A stretch of DNA of 64,000 nucleotides from Pararoseomonas sp. SCSIO 73927 (GTDB lineage: Bacteria; Pseudomonadota; Alphaproteobacteria; Acetobacterales; Acetobacteraceae): contig NZ_CP146232.1 in NCBI RefSeq assembly GCF_037040815.1, positions 2,102,501-2,166,500 of the forward strand, read 5' to 3'. Shown here one piece after another: positions 32,636 to 41,453 of this stretch. The notes below the pieces were generated by a model. That model worked only from the letters and a program-made list of their open reading frames with translations, did no database searches and was not told where the DNA came from. The translations under genes and the position numbers were made by a program. The number at the start of each line of letters is the position of its first letter. Position 1 is the first letter of the stretch.

Positions 32636-33829
32636 CTAGCGGGAGGGGCTGCCCGGCCAGTCGCCCGGGGCCACGCGGAGCAGGGCGTAGCCCAGCAGGC
32701 CGGAGACGAGGGACCCGGCGAGGATGCCGATCTTCGCCTCTGACTGGAGGAGCGGATCCCCCGGGAAGGCGAGAAGGGTGATGAAGAGGCTCATGGTGAA
32801 GCCGATGCCGCAGAGCAGGGCGGTGCCGAAGAGCTGGGTGCGGCTGGCATAGGCGGGGAGGTCGGCGAGGCCGAGCCGGATGGTGAGCATGGCGGCGCCG
32901 AAGACGCCGACGGCCTTCCCGACGAGGAGGCCGAGGCCGACGCCGAGGGTGACGGGGGCGGCGAAGGCCTCGGCGGGCAGACCCAGGAAGGGCACGCCGG
33001 CGTTCGCCAGGCCGAAGATCGGCACGATGAGGAACCCGACGGGGAGATGGAGGGCGTGCTCCACCTGGTGGAGGGGGCTGGCGGCTTCGTGGTCGGGGGC
33101 GGCCGGGGTGGCCCGCAGCGGGATGGCCAGCGCCAGGAAGACGCCGGCGAGGGTGGCGTGGACGCCGGAGCGGAGCACGAGGACCCAGAGGACGAGGCCG
33201 AGGAGGAGGTAGGGCCACAGGCGCAGGACGCCCATGCGGTTGAGGCCGAAGAGCAGGGCGAGCACCAAGGCCGCCCCGGCCAGGTCCGGCAGGGAGAGGC
33301 CGGAGGTGTAGAACAGCGCGATGATCACCACGGCGCCGAGGTCGTCGATGATGGCGAGCGCCGCGAGGAAGACGCGGAGCGACGCCGGGACGCGCTTGCC
33401 GAGGAGCGAGATGACGCCGAGCGCGAAGGCGATGTCCGTGGCGGCCGGGATGGCCCAGCCATGGGCGGATTCCCCGGGGTTGAAGGCGAGGAAGACCAGG
33501 GCGGGCACGGCCATGCCGCCGGCCGCGGCGATGCCGGGCAGGGCGCGGCGGGGCCAGGTGGAGAGCTGGCCGTCCAGGGCTTCGCGTTTGATCTCCAGGC
33601 CGACGAGCAGGAAGAAGACCGCCATCAGGCCATCATTGATCCAGTGCTCGACCGAGAGGGGGCCGAGATAGGCGTGCAGCACGCCCTGGTAGGCGGTGTT
33701 GAGCGGGGTGTTCGCGATGACCAGGGCGAGGGCGGCGGCCCCCATCAGCACCAGCCCGGCGGAGGACTGCCCTTCGAGGAAGCGGCGCAGGGCGCTGGGC
33801 CGGGTATCGTGGTGGGCGGCCTGGACCAT
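32636..33829 (-). CDS. nhaA: Na+/H+ antiporter NhaA
   Basis: NhaA exchanges internal sodium for external protons and supports sodium and pH homeostasis. The 397-residue product has about 12 membrane helices and the conserved [18 protein letters not shown] and [18 protein letters not shown] segments, which contain the paired aspartates needed for transport. It also has [19 protein letters not shown] and the C-terminal [16 protein letters not shown]. The ATG at 33829 has CGGAG upstream with suitable spacing. It sits upstream of ndk on the minus strand and diverges from an ABC-F gene. The divergent region holds two palindromes that could be operators. Confidence 0.94.
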   Translation of the reverse strand: MVQAAHHDTRPSALRRFLEGQSSAGLVLMGAAALALVIANTPLNTAYQGVLHAYLGPLSVEHWINDGLMAVFFLLVGLEIKREALDGQLSTWPRRALPGIAAAGGMAVPALVFLAFNPGESAHGWAIPAATDIAFALGVISLLGKRVPASLRVFLAALAIIDDLGAVVIIALFYTSGLSLPDLAGAALVLALLFGLNRMGVLRLWPYLLLGLVLWVLVLRSGVHATLAGVFLALAIPLRATPAAPDHEAASPLHQVEHALHLPVGFLIVPIFGLANAGVPFLGLPAEAFAAPVTLGVGLGLLVGKAVGVFGAAMLTIRLGLADLPAYASRTQLFGTALLCGIGFTMSLFITLLAFPGDPLLQSEAKIGILAGSLVSGLLGYALLRVAPGDWPGSPSR

Positions 33830-33884
33830 CGGGACTCCGTTTCGTGGCGGGGGATGGCCCCTAGCACGGGCGGCGGCGGGGGGA

Positions 33885-33927
33885 AGGAACATTCCAGGGT
33901 TCCTCCTGAAATGATGCGGCGCATCAT
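33885..33927. promoter_or_regulatory. Two palindromes in the nhaA / ABC-F divergent region
   Basis: AGGAAC (33885-33890) and GTTCCT (33899-33904) are arms of an 8-bp-spaced inverted repeat. It is followed by a perfect 17-bp palindrome with arms ATGATGCG and CGCATCAT around one G (33911-33927). Both lie between nhaA (start 33829) and the ABC-F gene (start 33968). They could be regulator sites or the stem of an RNA leader. No cognate regulator gene is adjacent. Confidence 0.45.
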
Positions 33928-33967
33928 CAGCGTTCCGTTGCCGGGGGCGGCGCGGTAGAAGCCGGGC

Positions 33968-35851
33968 ATGACGGTGCTTGCCCTTCGCGACCTGACCATC
34001 CGCATGGCCGGGCGCACCCTTCTCGACGGCGCGAACCTGCAGCTGGACCCCGGGCGCAAGCTGGGGCTGGTGGGGCGGAACGGGACGGGGAAATCCACCC
34101 TGTTCCGGGTGGTGACCGGCACCTTGCAGCCCGATGGCGGTGAGGTGCGGATCGCCGCCCGCGCCCGCATGGCGCATGTGGCGCAGGAGCAGCCGGGGAC
34201 GGAGGTGTCGCTGCTGGAGACGGTGCTGGCGGCGGACACGGAGCGGTCCGAACTGCTGCACGAGATGGAGAACGGCGATCCCACCCGGCTGGCGGAGGTG
34301 CAGGAGCGGTTGATCGCGATCGGGGCCGATGCGGCGCCGGCGCGGGCGGCCACCGTTCTCGCGGGGCTGGGGTTCGACGCGGAGGCGCAGCAGCGCACCG
34401 TGCGCGAGTTCTCCGGCGGCTGGCGGATGCGCGTGGCGCTGGCCTGCGCGCTGTCCCTGGAGCCGGACCTGCTGCTGCTGGACGAGCCGACGAACCACCT
34501 GGACCTGGAGGCCACGATCTGGCTGGAGGGGTGGCTCCGCCGCTTCCCGGGTGCGGCCATCATCATCTCCCACGACCGGGAGGTGCTGGACGAGTGCGTG
34601 GACAGCATCGCGCACCTGGACCGGGGCAAGATCACCACCTACCCCGGCGGGTACTCGGAGTTCGTGCGGATCCGCGGGGAGCGGATGGCGCAGCAGGCCG
34701 CGCTGAACGAGAAGGTGCTGGCCCAGCGCGCGCACATGCAGGCCTTCGTGGACCGGTTCCGCGCCAAGGCGACGAAGGCGCGGCAGGCTCAGTCCCGTCT
34801 GAAGGCGATCGAGAAGCTGCCGCCGGTGATCGAGGTGGCGGAGGACGGGTCCACGCGGTTCGAGTTCCCGGACCCGCCGGAGGTGCCGCCGCCGATCCTG
34901 ACGATGTACGACGCGAGCGTGGGCTACGGGAACCGCACCATCCTCTCCGGCCTTGGGCTGCGGCTGGACCAGGATGACCGGATCGCGCTGCTCGGCGCCA
35001 ACGGCAACGGCAAGTCCACTCTCGCGAAGCTCATCGCCGGGAAGCTGGAGGCGCGCTCCGGCGAGGTGAAGCGCACCCAGCGGCTGAAGATCGGCTACTT
35101 CGACCAGCACCAGGCGGAGGCGCTGGACCCGGAGGGCACGCCGCTGTCCCACATGCAGGCGGCGATGCCACCGCAGGCGACGGTGACGCAGGCGCGGTCC
35201 CAGCTGGCGCGCTTCGGGCTGGACGAGGACCGGGCCACCACCCTCATCCGCAACTGCTCGGGCGGGGAGAAGGCGCGGCTAATGCTGGCCATCACCACGC
35301 GGGACGCACCGCAGCTGCTGATCCTGGACGAGCCGACGAACCACCTGGACATCGACGCGCGCGAGGCGATGGTCCGGGCCCTGGCGGACTACAAGGGCGC
35401 CGTGGTGCTGATCACCCACGACCCGCACATGGTGGAGCTGGCGGCCGACCGGCTCTGGCTGGTGGCAGACGGCAAGGTCTCGCCCTTCGACGGAGACCTG
35501 AACGACTACCGGGCCTGGCTGGCGAACCGCGCGCGGGACGACCGGCGCGAGGCGCGGGCCGCCAAGGGCGACCCCGCCGCGCCGGCCAAGCCCACCGCCG
35601 CGAGCCGGGCGGCGGCACGCGCCGCCCTGGCCCCGATCCGGGAGCGGGTGAAGGAGATCGAGGCGCGAATGGAGAAGCTGCGCCTGGAGGACGGGCTGCT
35701 GGAGAGGAAGCTCTCCGACACCGGGACCTATGCCCGCTTCAAGCCCTCCGACATCGCCTGGGCCAATACCCGCCGCGCCGCCATCGCCGCCACGGTGGCG
35801 AAGCTGGAGGAGGAGTGGCTGGAGTTGAGCGAGAAGCTGGAAGCCGCCTGA
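33968..35851 (+). CDS. ABC-F family ATPase (YheS/Uup-like)
   Basis: The 627-residue protein has two ATP-binding cassettes and no membrane helices, the ABC-F arrangement of ribosome-associated translation factors. Cassette 1 has [20 protein letters not shown] and [15 protein letters not shown]. Cassette 2 has [20 protein letters not shown] and [15 protein letters not shown]. The linker ([26 protein letters not shown]) carries the basic R/K-rich helix that reaches the peptidyl-transferase region in this family. The C-terminal region (from about 530) is a predicted coiled coil ([19 protein letters not shown] and [13 protein letters not shown]), closest to the YheS/Uup subgroups. It starts at the ATG at 33968. 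The exact ribosomal role is not known here. Confidence 0.92.
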   Translation: MTVLALRDLTIRMAGRTLLDGANLQLDPGRKLGLVGRNGTGKSTLFRVVTGTLQPDGGEVRIAARARMAHVAQEQPGTEVSLLETVLAADTERSELLHEMENGDPTRLAEVQERLIAIGADAAPARAATVLAGLGFDAEAQQRTVREFSGGWRMRVALACALSLEPDLLLLDEPTNHLDLEATIWLEGWLRRFPGAAIIISHDREVLDECVDSIAHLDRGKITTYPGGYSEFVRIRGERMAQQAALNEKVLAQRAHMQAFVDRFRAKATKARQAQSRLKAIEKLPPVIEVAEDGSTRFEFPDPPEVPPPILTMYDASVGYGNRTILSGLGLRLDQDDRIALLGANGNGKSTLAKLIAGKLEARSGEVKRTQRLKIGYFDQHQAEALDPEGTPLSHMQAAMPPQATVTQARSQLARFGLDEDRATTLIRNCSGGEKARLMLAITTRDAPQLLILDEPTNHLDIDAREAMVRALADYKGAVVLITHDPHMVELAADRLWLVADGKVSPFDGDLNDYRAWLANRARDDRREARAAKGDPAAPAKPTAASRAAARAALAPIRERVKEIEARMEKLRLEDGLLERKLSDTGTYARFKPSDIAWANTRRAAIAATVAKLEEEWLELSEKLEAA

Positions 35852-35873
35852 CCCGGCATGGCAGGCTGGGCGC

Positions 35874-36467
35874 ATGGACGCCCCGTCTCTGCACCATGCT
35901 GCCCTGCCCTATCGCGCCATGGCCCGAAACAACGCCTGGGCCAACCACCGCCTGCTGACGGCCTGCGAGGGACTGTCGCAGGCGGAGTTCGTGGCGCCGC
36001 GAACCGGCTTCTTCCCGAGCCTGCGGGCGACGCTGAACCACATCCTGGTCATCGACCGCTTCTACGTGGACGCGATGGAGGGCGGCACGCTGGGGCCGGC
36101 CGCCTGGGCGGACCCGGAGCCCTGCGCCACCGTGGCCGCGCTGAAGGCGGCGCAGGCGGCGGTGGATGCGCGGCTGATCGCGATCGCCGAGGCGCTGGAC
36201 GCGGCGGGGCTGGCACGGATCGTGGCCGTGCACCGCGGCAGCCGGGTCCAGCACGAGCGGATGGACCGGCTGCTGCTGCACCTGTTCCAGCACGACATCC
36301 ACCATCGCGGCCAGGCACACGCCATGCTCAGCGGCACGCGCGTGGCACCGCCGCAGCTGGACGAGTTCTACGCCGCCGAGGAGGCGCCCCTGCGCGCCGC
36401 CGAGTTCTCGGCGCTGGGCTGGACGGAGAGGACCGTCTGGGACCGATCCGACACCCTTCCGGAATGA
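35874..36467 (+). CDS. DinB family protein, metal-dependent
   Basis: The 197-residue protein is a DinB/YfiT-type four-helix bundle. It begins with RAMARNNAWANHRLL and has RATLNHILVIDRFY followed later by QHDIHHRGQAHAML, where the histidines of NHILVID and HDIHHRGQ form the typical three-His metal site. DinB proteins are putative metal-dependent thiol transferases or hydrolases, and their roles in vivo are mostly unknown. The gene starts 23 bp after the ABC-F stop and runs with it, so cotranscription is possible. No signal peptide is present. Confidence 0.87.
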   Translation: MDAPSLHHAALPYRAMARNNAWANHRLLTACEGLSQAEFVAPRTGFFPSLRATLNHILVIDRFYVDAMEGGTLGPAAWADPEPCATVAALKAAQAAVDARLIAIAEALDAAGLARIVAVHRGSRVQHERMDRLLLHLFQHDIHHRGQAHAMLSGTRVAPPQLDEFYAAEEAPLRAAEFSALGWTERTVWDRSDTLPE

Positions 36468-36518
36468 TTGCGGCCTGACGCGCCGCCGCGGCACTGTCCT
36501 TCCCGGGAGGGTAGGGCC

Positions 36519-36935
36519 ATGACCGAGGACGAGACGGGCGCACGCAACGTGGCGATGGTGCAGGGCGTGTACGAGCGCTTTGCCAGGGGCGACCGGCAGG
36601 CGCTCTACGACGCCCTCTCGCCGGAGGTCCACTGGACCTCGGCCGGCGACGAGACGGTGCCCTGGGCCGGAACCCGCCATGGCCATGACGGCGTCCGGGA
36701 CTATTTCGCGCGCCTCGACAGGGAGTCGGAGGCGGTGGGCTACGAGGTGGAGCAGGTGATCGCCCAGGGCGAGTGGATCGCCATTCTCGCCAGGGTCCGT
36801 CGCCGCGCGCACGCGACCGGGACGATCGGGGATTATGCCAAGGCCGACTTCATGCGGATCGTGGATGGCCGTGTGGTGGACTTCCGCGAATTCTACGACA
36901 CCGGTCGGGTCTGCCGTGACTTCCGCCTGGGCTGA
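36519..36935 (+). CDS. SnoaL-like / nuclear transport factor 2 fold protein
   Basis: The 138-residue product matches SnoaL-like (NTF2-fold) proteins: ARNVAMVQGVYERFARGDRQAL, LSPEVHWTSAGDETVPWAGTRHG, VRDYFARL, a VEQVIAQGEWIAILARV strand pair and DFMRIVDGRVVDFREFYDT. These small cone-shaped domains act as isomerases, cyclases or binding proteins. No catalytic set is obvious. The ATG at 36519 is preferred over the upstream ATG at 36468, because GGGAGGG lies shortly before it. It follows the DinB gene in the same direction, 51 bp away, and ends against a convergent small gene. Confidence 0.83.
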   Translation: MTEDETGARNVAMVQGVYERFARGDRQALYDALSPEVHWTSAGDETVPWAGTRHGHDGVRDYFARLDRESEAVGYEVEQVIAQGEWIAILARVRRRAHATGTIGDYAKADFMRIVDGRVVDFREFYDTGRVCRDFRLG

Positions 36936-36941
36936 GGGCGC

Positions 36942-37184
36942 TCAGGCGCCCTGTCGCAACCCGGCAAGCTTCTCCGCCCTCACGCGGTTCACCACCATCC
37001 GGTCGTGCAGCTGCGTGACCGTGGCGGAACCCGTGCGCGTGAAGAGGAAGGGCAGCAGGGCATGGACGAAGCAGGCCATGGACCCCAGCAGCATCCGCCA
37101 GCCGAACCAGGCCGCCGTGTGCATGTGCTCCCCGTAGCTCTCGCCAACGGCGGCCGGGTGTTCCGTGAAGGAGGGCAGCGCCAT
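36942..37184 (-). CDS. Small DUF6356-type membrane protein
   Basis: The 80-residue protein starts FTEHPAAVGESYGEHMHTAAWFG, continues with a hydrophobic helix (MLLGSMACFVHALLPFLFT) and ends TVTQLHDRMVVNRVRAEKLAG. This matches the DUF6356 family pattern of a His-rich N-terminus, one membrane segment and a basic tail. The function is unknown. The ATG at 37184 has AGGGGA upstream. It diverges from an Lrp-family regulator, so that regulator may control it. Confidence 0.75.
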   Translation of the reverse strand: MALPSFTEHPAAVGESYGEHMHTAAWFGWRMLLGSMACFVHALLPFLFTRTGSATVTQLHDRMVVNRVRAEKLAGLRQGA

Positions 37185-37222
37185 GTCCAATCCCCTGCAA
37201 TGACGGCGGCATCGTAGTGGCG

Positions 37223-37247
37223 CGAACGGGGTAAGTTCTTGCGTTCG
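37223..37247. promoter_or_regulatory. Inverted repeat in the divergent DUF6356 / Lrp promoter
   Basis: CGAACG (37223-37228) and CGTTCG (37242-37247) flank a 13-bp AT-richer spacer, midway between the DUF6356 start at 37184 and the Lrp start at 37310. The position fits an autoregulatory Lrp site, but this is inference only. Confidence 0.4.
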
Positions 37248-37309
37248 TGTGCTCCGTTTCCCAGGATAGCGGCACGCCATGCCCGGGATCGGGCCAGTTC
37301 TGGAATACC

Positions 37310-37777
37310 ATGCCCCTGGACAGCTTCGACCGTAAGATCCTCGACCTCCTCCAGGCGGATTCGACCCTCCCCGTCGCCGAGATCGCGGAGCGGGTGGGGC
37401 TGTCGCCCTCCCCCTGCTGGCGGCGCATCCGGCGGCTGGAGGAGGAAGGGGTGATCCGCCGCCGCGTGGCGCTGCTGGACGCGGCGAAGATGCGGGTGGG
37501 GGTCACGGTCTTCGTCACCATCCGCACCAACCGCCACTCCATGGACTGGGCGGAGCGCTTCTGCCGCGCGGTGAGCGAGATCCCGGAGGTGCTGGAATTC
37601 CACCGCATGAGCGGCAGCGTGGACTACCTGCTGCGCGTGGTGGTGCCGGACATCGCGGCCTATGATGGCGTGTACAAGCGGCTGATCGAGATGGCGGACC
37701 TGTTCGACGTGTCCTCCAGCTTCTCGATGGAGCAGATCAAGTACACAACAGCCCTGCCGACGGGATACGCGGGCTAA
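37310..37777 (+). CDS. Lrp/AsnC family transcriptional regulator
   Basis: The 155-residue protein has the AsnC helix-turn-helix (LDSFDRKILDLLQADSTLPVAEIAERVGL, SPSPCWRRIRRLEEEGVI) and a RAM domain (VTVFVTIRTNRHSMDWAERF, VLEFHRMSGSVDYLLRVVVPDIAAYDGVYKRL, SFSMEQIKYTTALP). The frame opens at 37247, but the ATG at 37310 places the domain at the N-terminus as in relatives. It diverges from the DUF6356 gene and is similar throughout to the Lrp protein at 15755-16225, so the two are likely paralogues. A subfamily A repeat follows 22 bp after the stop. Confidence 0.9.
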   Translation: MPLDSFDRKILDLLQADSTLPVAEIAERVGLSPSPCWRRIRRLEEEGVIRRRVALLDAAKMRVGVTVFVTIRTNRHSMDWAERFCRAVSEIPEVLEFHRMSGSVDYLLRVVVPDIAAYDGVYKRLIEMADLFDVSSSFSMEQIKYTTALPTGYAG

Positions 37778-37798
37778 CGGACGGGTTCTGCGCTTCCG

Positions 37799-38016
37799 GT
37801 CTGTCCCGGGGAGAGGAAGAAGGAATTCTTCCTCTCCCCGAACCCCTCACCATCATCTTCTTCTAGGCTTCAAGTCGTCCGGCCGACGGTGCACCTCGGC
37901 TCCATGAGCCGAGGCGATTGCAAGGGCAGCAAAAGAGCAGCGGCAGCCAGACGGGGTTCCAAGGGCCTCAGGCCCTTGGCGGGAGAGGTCCGGAGAGGGC
38001 AGAGCCCTCTTCGGGA
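37799..38016 (+). repeat. Multi-hairpin intergenic repeat, subfamily A, copy 4
   Basis: Located between the convergent stops of Lrp (37777) and the oxidase (38027). Hairpin 1 is at 37807-37840 (loop GGAA, CGGGG/CCCCG ends), followed by CATCATCTTCTTCTAG. Hairpin 2 is at 37894-37914 with changed but paired arms (CCTCGGCTC, CAT, GAGCCGAGG). Hairpin 3 is at 37959-37979 (CCAAGGGCC, TCA, GGCCCTTGG). Hairpin 4 is at 37990-38014 with a different 11-bp stem (CCGGAGAGGGC, loop AGA, GCCCTCTTCGG, one G-T pair). The linker between hairpins 2 and 3 is shorter than in the other copies. Confidence 0.9.
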
Positions 38017-38026
38017 CAGACCGCCT

Positions 38027-39361
38027 TCAGATCATCCCGGGCTCGCGGATCGGCGAGCCGTCCACCAGCCGGTCCAGCCGGAAGGGCGCGGGGTCCACGA
38101 GCGGCGTGCGGCCGAGGATGAGGTCGGCCGCCAGGTGCCCCGCCCCAGGGCCGATGCCGAAGCCGTGGCCGCTGTAGCCGGTGGAGACGAAGAGGCCGGG
38201 GATGGCGTCGATGGGAGCGATCACCGGCACCGCGTCCGGGGTGGAATCGATCCAGCCGGCCCAGGTGGAGTCGGCCTGCGTGCCGGCGAGGGCGGGCCAG
38301 GACTTCGCGAGCTGGGCGAGGGCGGGCTCGGCCACGCCGTTGGCGGGGGCGGGGTCCAGGGTGCGCATGTCCTCCGCCTCGAAGGGGGAGGGGCGGTCGA
38401 GGGACCACTTGCCGTGCCAGGCGTCCGGGCCGCGCAGGAAGGAGGAGCCGATGCCGAAGGCCACGCTGTTCCAGCGGCTGCGGAGGGTGGGCCAGAACAG
38501 GCGGGCCTGGCGGATGCCGGCCGGGGTCAACTCGATCCGGCCGCGGTTGTTGGCGGCCACGATGTAGCCGCCGTTGCTGCGGCGGCTGATGGTGATGTCC
38601 GGCGTGTAGATACCGCCCTTCGTCACCTCGGGCGCCGCCTTCGTCAGGAAGACGGTGGAGAGGACGCTGGCCTGGGGCAGGAAGACCCCGTGACGCCGCA
38701 GCATCATGGCGGACCAGGCGCCGCCAGCCACCAGCACGGCATCGGCCTTCACGCGGCCATGCTCCGTGACCACGCCGGCCACGCGGCCGGCGGTGATGTC
38801 CAGCCCGCGCACGGCGCAGCGCTGGTGCAGGGTGGCACCGAGGGCGCGGGCAGCTTCAGCGAGGCGAGGGACGGCGACGAAGGGCTCAGCCATGCCGTCG
38901 CGCGGGGAGGAGACGCCACCGATCCAGGCGCCTTCGTTGCCGGGCGTCGCGGCGCGGGCCTCGGCGGCGGAGAGCATCGTGCTGTGCTGCTGGTAGCCGC
39001 GGGCCATCGTCACCCAGCGATCCCACTTGGCCAGCTCCGCCTCGCTGCGGGTGACGTAGGTCAGGCCGTCGCGGCGGAAGCCGAGATCGGCGCCGGTCCT
39101 GGCGGGCAGGTCGGCCCAGAGCTCGAGGCTGCGCTGCATCAGCGGGATCTCGCGCTCATCCCGGTTCTGCACGCGGCACCAGCCCCAGTTGCGGCTGGAC
39201 TGCTCCCCGGCGACGACGCCCTTCTCGATCAGCGCGACGGAGCGGCCAGCGGCGGCAAGGTAGTAGGCCGCCATGGTGCCGGCGATGCCGCCGCCGATCA
39301 CGGCCACGTCCACCTGGGACGGAAGGGCGGCGTCGCTCTGCACGCGGGCGATGGGGGGCAT
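38027..39361 (-). CDS. FAD-dependent oxidoreductase, D-amino-acid/glycine oxidase type
   Basis: The 444-residue product belongs to the DAO family (FAD-dependent amine and amino-acid oxidases/dehydrogenases). It has the N-terminal dinucleotide fold VDVAVIGGGIAGTMAAYYLAAAG, the ARSxxNWG-like SSRNWGWCRVQNRD segment, LVAGGAWSAMMLRRHG, and the C-terminal VSTGYSGHGFGIGPGAGHLAADLI that completes the FAD site. No signal peptide is present. It diverges from the hyuA-hyuB-monooxygenase genes, and this arrangement suggests oxidation of an amino-acid-like or N-substituted compound in the same catabolic route. The substrate cannot be assigned. Confidence 0.88.
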   Translation of the reverse strand: MPPIARVQSDAALPSQVDVAVIGGGIAGTMAAYYLAAAGRSVALIEKGVVAGEQSSRNWGWCRVQNRDEREIPLMQRSLELWADLPARTGADLGFRRDGLTYVTRSEAELAKWDRWVTMARGYQQHSTMLSAAEARAATPGNEGAWIGGVSSPRDGMAEPFVAVPRLAEAARALGATLHQRCAVRGLDITAGRVAGVVTEHGRVKADAVLVAGGAWSAMMLRRHGVFLPQASVLSTVFLTKAAPEVTKGGIYTPDITISRRSNGGYIVAANNRGRIELTPAGIRQARLFWPTLRSRWNSVAFGIGSSFLRGPDAWHGKWSLDRPSPFEAEDMRTLDPAPANGVAEPALAQLAKSWPALAGTQADSTWAGWIDSTPDAVPVIAPIDAIPGLFVSTGYSGHGFGIGPGAGHLAADLILGRTPLVDPAPFRLDRLVDGSPIREPGMI

Positions 39362-39452
39362 GGGGACGTCCTGTGGCTTCTAGGCGGGGGTGTGCCTGCC
39401 GTTTCCCCGGGTCTAGGCTTCGTGCTGCGTTGCGGCAACCGGGGGATGGGCA

Positions 39453-41453
39453 TTGCGGGGCAGGTGGGACATCGGCACCGACATCGGCGGAACCTTCACC
39501 GACATCATCGCGGTTCGGCCGGATGGCGGGGAGACGCGGATCGCCAAGGTGCCGTCCCGCCCCGCGGAGCCGGTGCGGGCGATGCTGGAGGCGCTGGCGG
39601 CGGTGGGGCTCTCCGCCGCCGATGTGCGGCGCTTCGTGCACGGCACCACGCGCGTGACGAACGCGCTGGTGGAGGAGCGCCTGCCGAAGGTGGCGCTGGT
39701 GGCCACCGAGGGCTTCGAGGACGTGCTGGAGATCGGGCGCTATCGGCGGCGGGAGCTGTACCGGCTGGACGTGCCGCCGAAGGCGCCGCCGCTGGTGCCG
39801 GCGATCCTGTGCTTCGGGCTGCGGGAGCGGCTGGACCACACGGGCAAGGTGCTGCGGCCGCTGGACGGGGCGGAGCTGGACCGGCTGGCGGCCTGGCTGA
39901 AGGGCAGTGGCGTGGAGAGCGTGGCGGTCTCGCTCCTGCACGCCTACGCCAATCCCGTGCACGAGCGGATGGTGGCGGAGCGGCTGCGGGAGGTGGTGCC
40001 GCATCTCTGCGTCTCGCACGAGGTGAATCCGGAGGCGCGGGAGTATGAGCGCGCCTCCTCCACCGCCTTCAACGCGGCGGCGATGCCGATCGCGGTGGAG
40101 TACCTGACGGAGCTGGAGGGGCGGCTGCCGATCGGGGCGGGTCTGCAGGTGTTCCACTCGGCAGGCGCCATGGTGCCGGTGCCGGCGGCGAAGCGGCGGC
40201 CGCTGGTCATGGCGGCCTCCGGCCCGGCGGCGGGCGTCTCGGCCTCCGCGCGGCTGGCGCGGGAACTGGGGCGGGACCGCGTGCTGACCTTCGACATGGG
40301 CGGCACCACCACGGATGTCTGCCTTGTCGTCGACGGGCAGGCGGAGATGACGGATACGCGCATGATCGGCGGGCGGCCGATGCGGCAGCCGATGCTGGCG
40401 GTGCACTCCATCGGCGCGGGCGGCGGCTCCATCGTGAGGCTCGGGCCGGGCGGGCTCTCCGTGGGGCCGGAGAGCGCGGGATCGGAACCCGGCCCGGCCT
40501 GCTACGGGCGGGGGGGCACGAAGGCGACGATCACGGACGCCAACGCGGTGCTCGGCTACCTCGATCCGGAGGCGCGGCTGGGCGACACGATCCAGCTCGA
40601 CATAGGGGCGGCGCGGCGGGTTGTGGCGCCGGTCGGCGAGGCGCTGGGGATGGGCGTGGAGCAGGCGGCGCTGGGCATCCTGCGCGTGGCGAACGCCGCC
40701 ATGGCGCGGGCGCTGCGGCGGGTGACGGTGGAGCGCGGCGTGGACGGGCGGGACTGCGCGCTGCTGGCCTTTGGCGGCGGCGGGCCGATGCACGCGGCGG
40801 GGCTGGCGGAAATGTACGGGCTGCGGGAGGTGATCGTGCCCGCCGCCTCCTCCGCCTTCTCCGCGCTGGGCTGCCTGACGGCGGATTTCTCCTTCCTGCA
40901 GCAGCGCACGGTGCGGCTGGCGCTGGCGGGGCTGGACGCCGCCGGCTTCGCCGCGCGCGTGGAGGAGATGGAGGCGGAGGCCCGCGGCCCGCTGATCGCC
41001 AATGGCGTGGAGCCGGAGGGGATCGCGATGGAGCACGTGGCCCTGATGCGCTACGCCGCGCAGAGCGAGGCGACGCCGGTGCCCTTCGCCTTGCCGCTGG
41101 ACCCGGCGGTGCTGGAAGCGGATTTCCACGCGCGGCACCGGCAGCTCTACGGCTACGCGACGAACGAGCCCTGCGTGATCGAGGGGCTGCGGGTACAGGC
41201 GCGCAAGCCCTCCACGGTGGCGCTGGCGCGGCCGGATGTGGGGCGGCCGGCGCGGCCATCCCGCGTGCGGGACTGCGTGTTTCCCGGGTTGGGGAAAGTC
41301 TCCACGGTGATCCTGCCGCGCGAGACGCTGTCCGGCGCGGTGGCGGGGCCGGCGATCATCGAGGATGCCTGGTCCACTACCGTGGTGCCGCCCGGGTGGC
41401 GGGCACGGGGGGATGCGATGAGGAACCTGTTCCTGACCGGGAGCGACGCATGA
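39453..41453 (+). CDS. hyuA: Hydantoinase/oxoprolinase subunit A (HyuA)
   Basis: HyuA-type proteins are ATP-dependent subunits of N-methylhydantoinase, 5-oxoprolinase or acetone carboxylase-like enzymes, opening amide rings such as hydantoins. The 666-residue product starts with the ATPase phosphate loop IGTDIGGTFTDII, then has HGTTRVTNALVE, the second loop TFDMGGTTTDVCLV, HSIGAGGGSI, GPACYGRGGTKATITDANAVLG, and AFGGGGPMHAAGLAEMYG. It starts at a TTG (39453) with GGGGGA six bases upstream. Its TGA overlaps the ATG of hyuB (ATGA). The partner subunit follows. The substrate is unknown, and the neighbouring oxidase and monooxygenase suggest a nitrogen-containing heterocycle. Confidence 0.92.
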   Translation: MRGRWDIGTDIGGTFTDIIAVRPDGGETRIAKVPSRPAEPVRAMLEALAAVGLSAADVRRFVHGTTRVTNALVEERLPKVALVATEGFEDVLEIGRYRRRELYRLDVPPKAPPLVPAILCFGLRERLDHTGKVLRPLDGAELDRLAAWLKGSGVESVAVSLLHAYANPVHERMVAERLREVVPHLCVSHEVNPEAREYERASSTAFNAAAMPIAVEYLTELEGRLPIGAGLQVFHSAGAMVPVPAAKRRPLVMAASGPAAGVSASARLARELGRDRVLTFDMGGTTTDVCLVVDGQAEMTDTRMIGGRPMRQPMLAVHSIGAGGGSIVRLGPGGLSVGPESAGSEPGPACYGRGGTKATITDANAVLGYLDPEARLGDTIQLDIGAARRVVAPVGEALGMGVEQAALGILRVANAAMARALRRVTVERGVDGRDCALLAFGGGGPMHAAGLAEMYGLREVIVPAASSAFSALGCLTADFSFLQQRTVRLALAGLDAAGFAARVEEMEAEARGPLIANGVEPEGIAMEHVALMRYAAQSEATPVPFALPLDPAVLEADFHARHRQLYGYATNEPCVIEGLRVQARKPSTVALARPDVGRPARPSRVRDCVFPGLGKVSTVILPRETLSGAVAGPAIIEDAWSTTVVPPGWRARGDAMRNLFLTGSDA

